Source: an uncultured Desulfotignum sp. (GTDB lineage: Bacteria > Desulfobacterota > Desulfobacteria > Desulfobacterales > Desulfobacteraceae). Taken from it: a stretch of DNA of 21,741 bases. Positions within the stretch are counted from its first letter, which is position 1; every line of letters begins with the position of its first letter. The notes beneath the pieces are model-generated. The model had not been told where the DNA came from. It did not search any database and worked only from the letters and a program-made list of their open reading frames with translations. Where the stretch lies: contig CALGAJ010000266.1 in assembly GCA_937951975.1 (NCBI GenBank), positions 1-21,741 of the forward strand, in the 5' to 3' direction. Positions 20,299-21,741 of this stretch are shown here, one piece after another. The position numbers and the translations under genes are program-made.

Positions 20299-21741
20299 TG
20301 GTCCACAGGAAAAATAGTGCCTTTGTTCATGATGCCGTTGGGATCGAACACCTGCTTGAGGCGGTCCAGAATATAGTAGGCGCTGCCGTGCTCCTGTTTT
20401 GTCCAGGGCGTCCGGTACTTGCCGATACCGTGGTGGTGGACCATGGAACCCCCGGCTTTCAGCGTTTCTTCCACGATCATGGCATTGAGCGGGATGTGAT
20501 AGGTTTCCAGTTCCTGTTCCGGCGGGCAGCCCTTGATGTTGTAGTCATACACAAAATACAGGTTGGTGCCGGTCTGGTAGGAGTGGGAGGAATGTCCCCC
20601 CAGCAGGGTGAGATCCTCTCCATGGGAAAAATCATTCTGGATCCGGTCCAGAACATTTCTGTAGATGGGATAAATGACATCCCAGTTGCCGGACACTTCA
20701 GTGGTAAATCCGGTATTCAACGTTTTTCTGATCAATTCCCGCTCTTCCATCACCTTTTCCGGTCCCCAGTTGAGATGATTGAACCAGTTTTCGATGATTT
20801 TTCCGTCAATGGGGGCCCATCCCGGAAATCGGGTCGCTATTTCTTCGATGCCCTGGGCCGTGGCCCGGGTGAGAGGCGCCGGCCCCTCGGCCATGAACAT
20901 GAGCACGCATCGGTCCGGCGCAAACTGGTCAAATCCGTGCTGGGCCCCGTCCTGGGAATCATAAAGCCGGGCCATGGAAGGCCGGTATCCAGCGGTGATC
21001 ACCTCTCTTAGAAGATTGAACCCGGATGACATGTCTTTCATGGCATACGCCAGAAACCGGTTGTTTTCCGGATAATACCGGTACAGCTTGAGGGTGATTT
21101 CCGTGATAAAGCACAAGGCCCCTTCGTTGCCGATGATCACGTGCCGGATGTCCGGACCGCAGGCGCGGCGGGGCACATTTTTGATCCGGGTGATCGCACC
21201 GCCGGGAAACACCGCTTCCAGCCCCACCACCATATCCTCGATCCCGCCGTACAGGGTGGAGAACTGGCCGATGCTCCGGGTGGCCACGAGCCCCCCCATC
21301 ATGGCCAGGGGTTTGGACTGGGGGGAATGTCCGGTGGTCAGACCCTGCCGGCGGACCTGGTTTTCCAGCACCTCCAGGTTCACCCCGCACTGGGCTGTGA
21401 CCAGCATGGCGGTGGGATTGATCTCCATGATCCGGTTCATATCCGACCCATCCAGGACAATAGAGTTTTTGACAATGGTTTCCAGCCCGCCTTCGGTGGC
21501 GGATCCCCCGGTTTTTGGCACACAGTTGATACCGTTTTGATCGGCAAATTTGAGAACGGCCGACACCTGGTCCGCATCCGCCGGTTTTACCACCGCCGCC
21601 GGCAGGGGCAGTTCATAAAACCCGAACACGGACTGCACTTTTCTGTACCGGTCCACGCTGTTTTCTTTGAGCACCGCCTCGTCGGTAATGACCCGGTCTT
21701 TACCCACCAGATCGATCAGTTGATCCACAATGGCTTGTCTG
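20295..21741 (-). CDS. AGPS/YgcU-like FAD-dependent oxidoreductase, 5' end probably beyond the window
   Basis: This is a flavoprotein of the vanillyl-alcohol-oxidase/FAD-linked oxidase C superfamily. Motifs numbered from GTG 21728 (477 aa) include PKTGGSATEGG near 70, TGHSPQS, then GGLVATRSIGQFSTLYGGIE, and HHHGIGKYR with His431-433 near the end, followed by DPNGIMNKG. The TGHSPQS and HHHGIGK forms are typical of alkyl-dihydroxyacetonephosphate synthase-like proteins and E. coli YgcU rather than GlcD. In bacteria such proteins are usually dehydrogenases of unknown substrate. The reading frame stays open to the window edge, and GTG 21728 has no ribosome site in the 13 bases visible, so the true start may lie outside. 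It is the first visible gene of the operon, coupled to EtfB by ATGA, so ETF is its probable electron acceptor. Confidence 0.87.
   Translation of the reverse strand, partial: RQAIVDQLIDLVGKDRVITDEAVLKENSVDRYRKVQSVFGFYELPLPAAVVKPADADQVSAVLKFADQNGINCVPKTGGSATEGGLETIVKNSIVLDGSDMNRIMEINPTAMLVTAQCGVNLEVLENQVRRQGLTTGHSPQSKPLAMMGGLVATRSIGQFSTLYGGIEDMVVGLEAVFPGGAITRIKNVPRRACGPDIRHVIIGNEGALCFITEITLKLYRYYPENNRFLAYAMKDMSSGFNLLREVITAGYRPSMARLYDSQDGAQHGFDQFAPDRCVLMFMAEGPAPLTRATAQGIEEIATRFPGWAPIDGKIIENWFNHLNWGPEKVMEERELIRKTLNTGFTTEVSGNWDVIYPIYRNVLDRIQNDFSHGEDLTLLGGHSSHSYQTGTNLYFVYDYNIKGCPPEQELETYHIPLNAMIVEETLKAGGSMVHHHGIGKYRTPWTKQEHGSAYYILDRLKQVFDPNGIMNKGTIFPVDQ

Noticed and set aside
1..21741. tRNA genes, CRISPR arrays, insertion sequences, prophage or toxin-antitoxin genes
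   Set aside because: Reading both strands gave no cloverleaf, no regularly spaced repeats, no transposase or integrase motifs and no terminal inverted repeats.

Overview
The window looks like chromosomal DNA from a Gram-negative anaerobe, most likely a Desulfobacterota (Desulfobacteraceae-like) sulfate reducer. This is an inference from the gene set: pyruvate phosphate dikinase with its regulator, QueH-type epoxyqueuosine reductase, a PilB-type ATPase, and FAD oxidoreductases coupled to electron-transfer flavoprotein. No rRNA or other taxonomic marker is present. I see no tRNA, CRISPR array, insertion sequence or phage gene. Coding density is very high. The longest stretch without a gene is about 176 bp, and several neighbouring genes overlap.

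Layout. (1) 81-3286 (+): a MalT/SARP-like ATPase-TPR regulator whose reading frame is broken at an A8 tract (2221-2228). The DNA-binding/BTAD half lies in the -1 frame. By eye this part is AT-richer than the rest. (2) 3310-4284 (-): RarD permease. (3) 4413-6300 (+): maf-yggS-queH, joined by two 4-bp ATGA overlaps. (4) 6281-10589 (-): ABC-F ATPase, a 70-aa two-helix membrane protein, and a PilB-like ATPase carrying an extra C-terminal cyclic-nucleotide-binding-like domain. (5) 10766-13480 (+): ppdK, convergent with its regulatory kinase/phosphorylase (13477-14328, -). The two share a TTAA that supplies both stop codons. (6) 14414-15141 (+): an unrecognised 143-aa protein built of two copies of a Cys/CQLG module, then a DUF503 protein. 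(7) 15132-21741 (-): an operon read right to left: AGPS/YgcU-like FAD oxidoreductase (probably cut by the window edge), EtfB, EtfA, a second FAD oxidoreductase with a shortened C-terminus, an FGGY kinase and, last, a small GGQ release-factor-like protein.

How the genes work together. ppdK and its regulator form a known enzyme/regulator pair controlling pyruvate-PEP flux. The right-hand operon encodes a probable pathway in which one or two flavoprotein dehydrogenases oxidise a hydroxy-acid, polyol or related substrate. A dedicated ETF would carry the electrons away, and an FGGY kinase would phosphorylate a sugar or polyol. From memory, its composition resembles the poorly understood ygcE/ygcQR/ygcU group of E. 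coli. Its substrate cannot be read from sequence.

The most interesting points are: the possible recoding site in the regulator (slippery heptamer, hairpin and overlapping frames); the two-sensor architecture of the PilB-like ATPase; the duplicated CQLG protein; and the divergent ETF operon with altered EtfA flavin-site residues and a truncated second oxidase.
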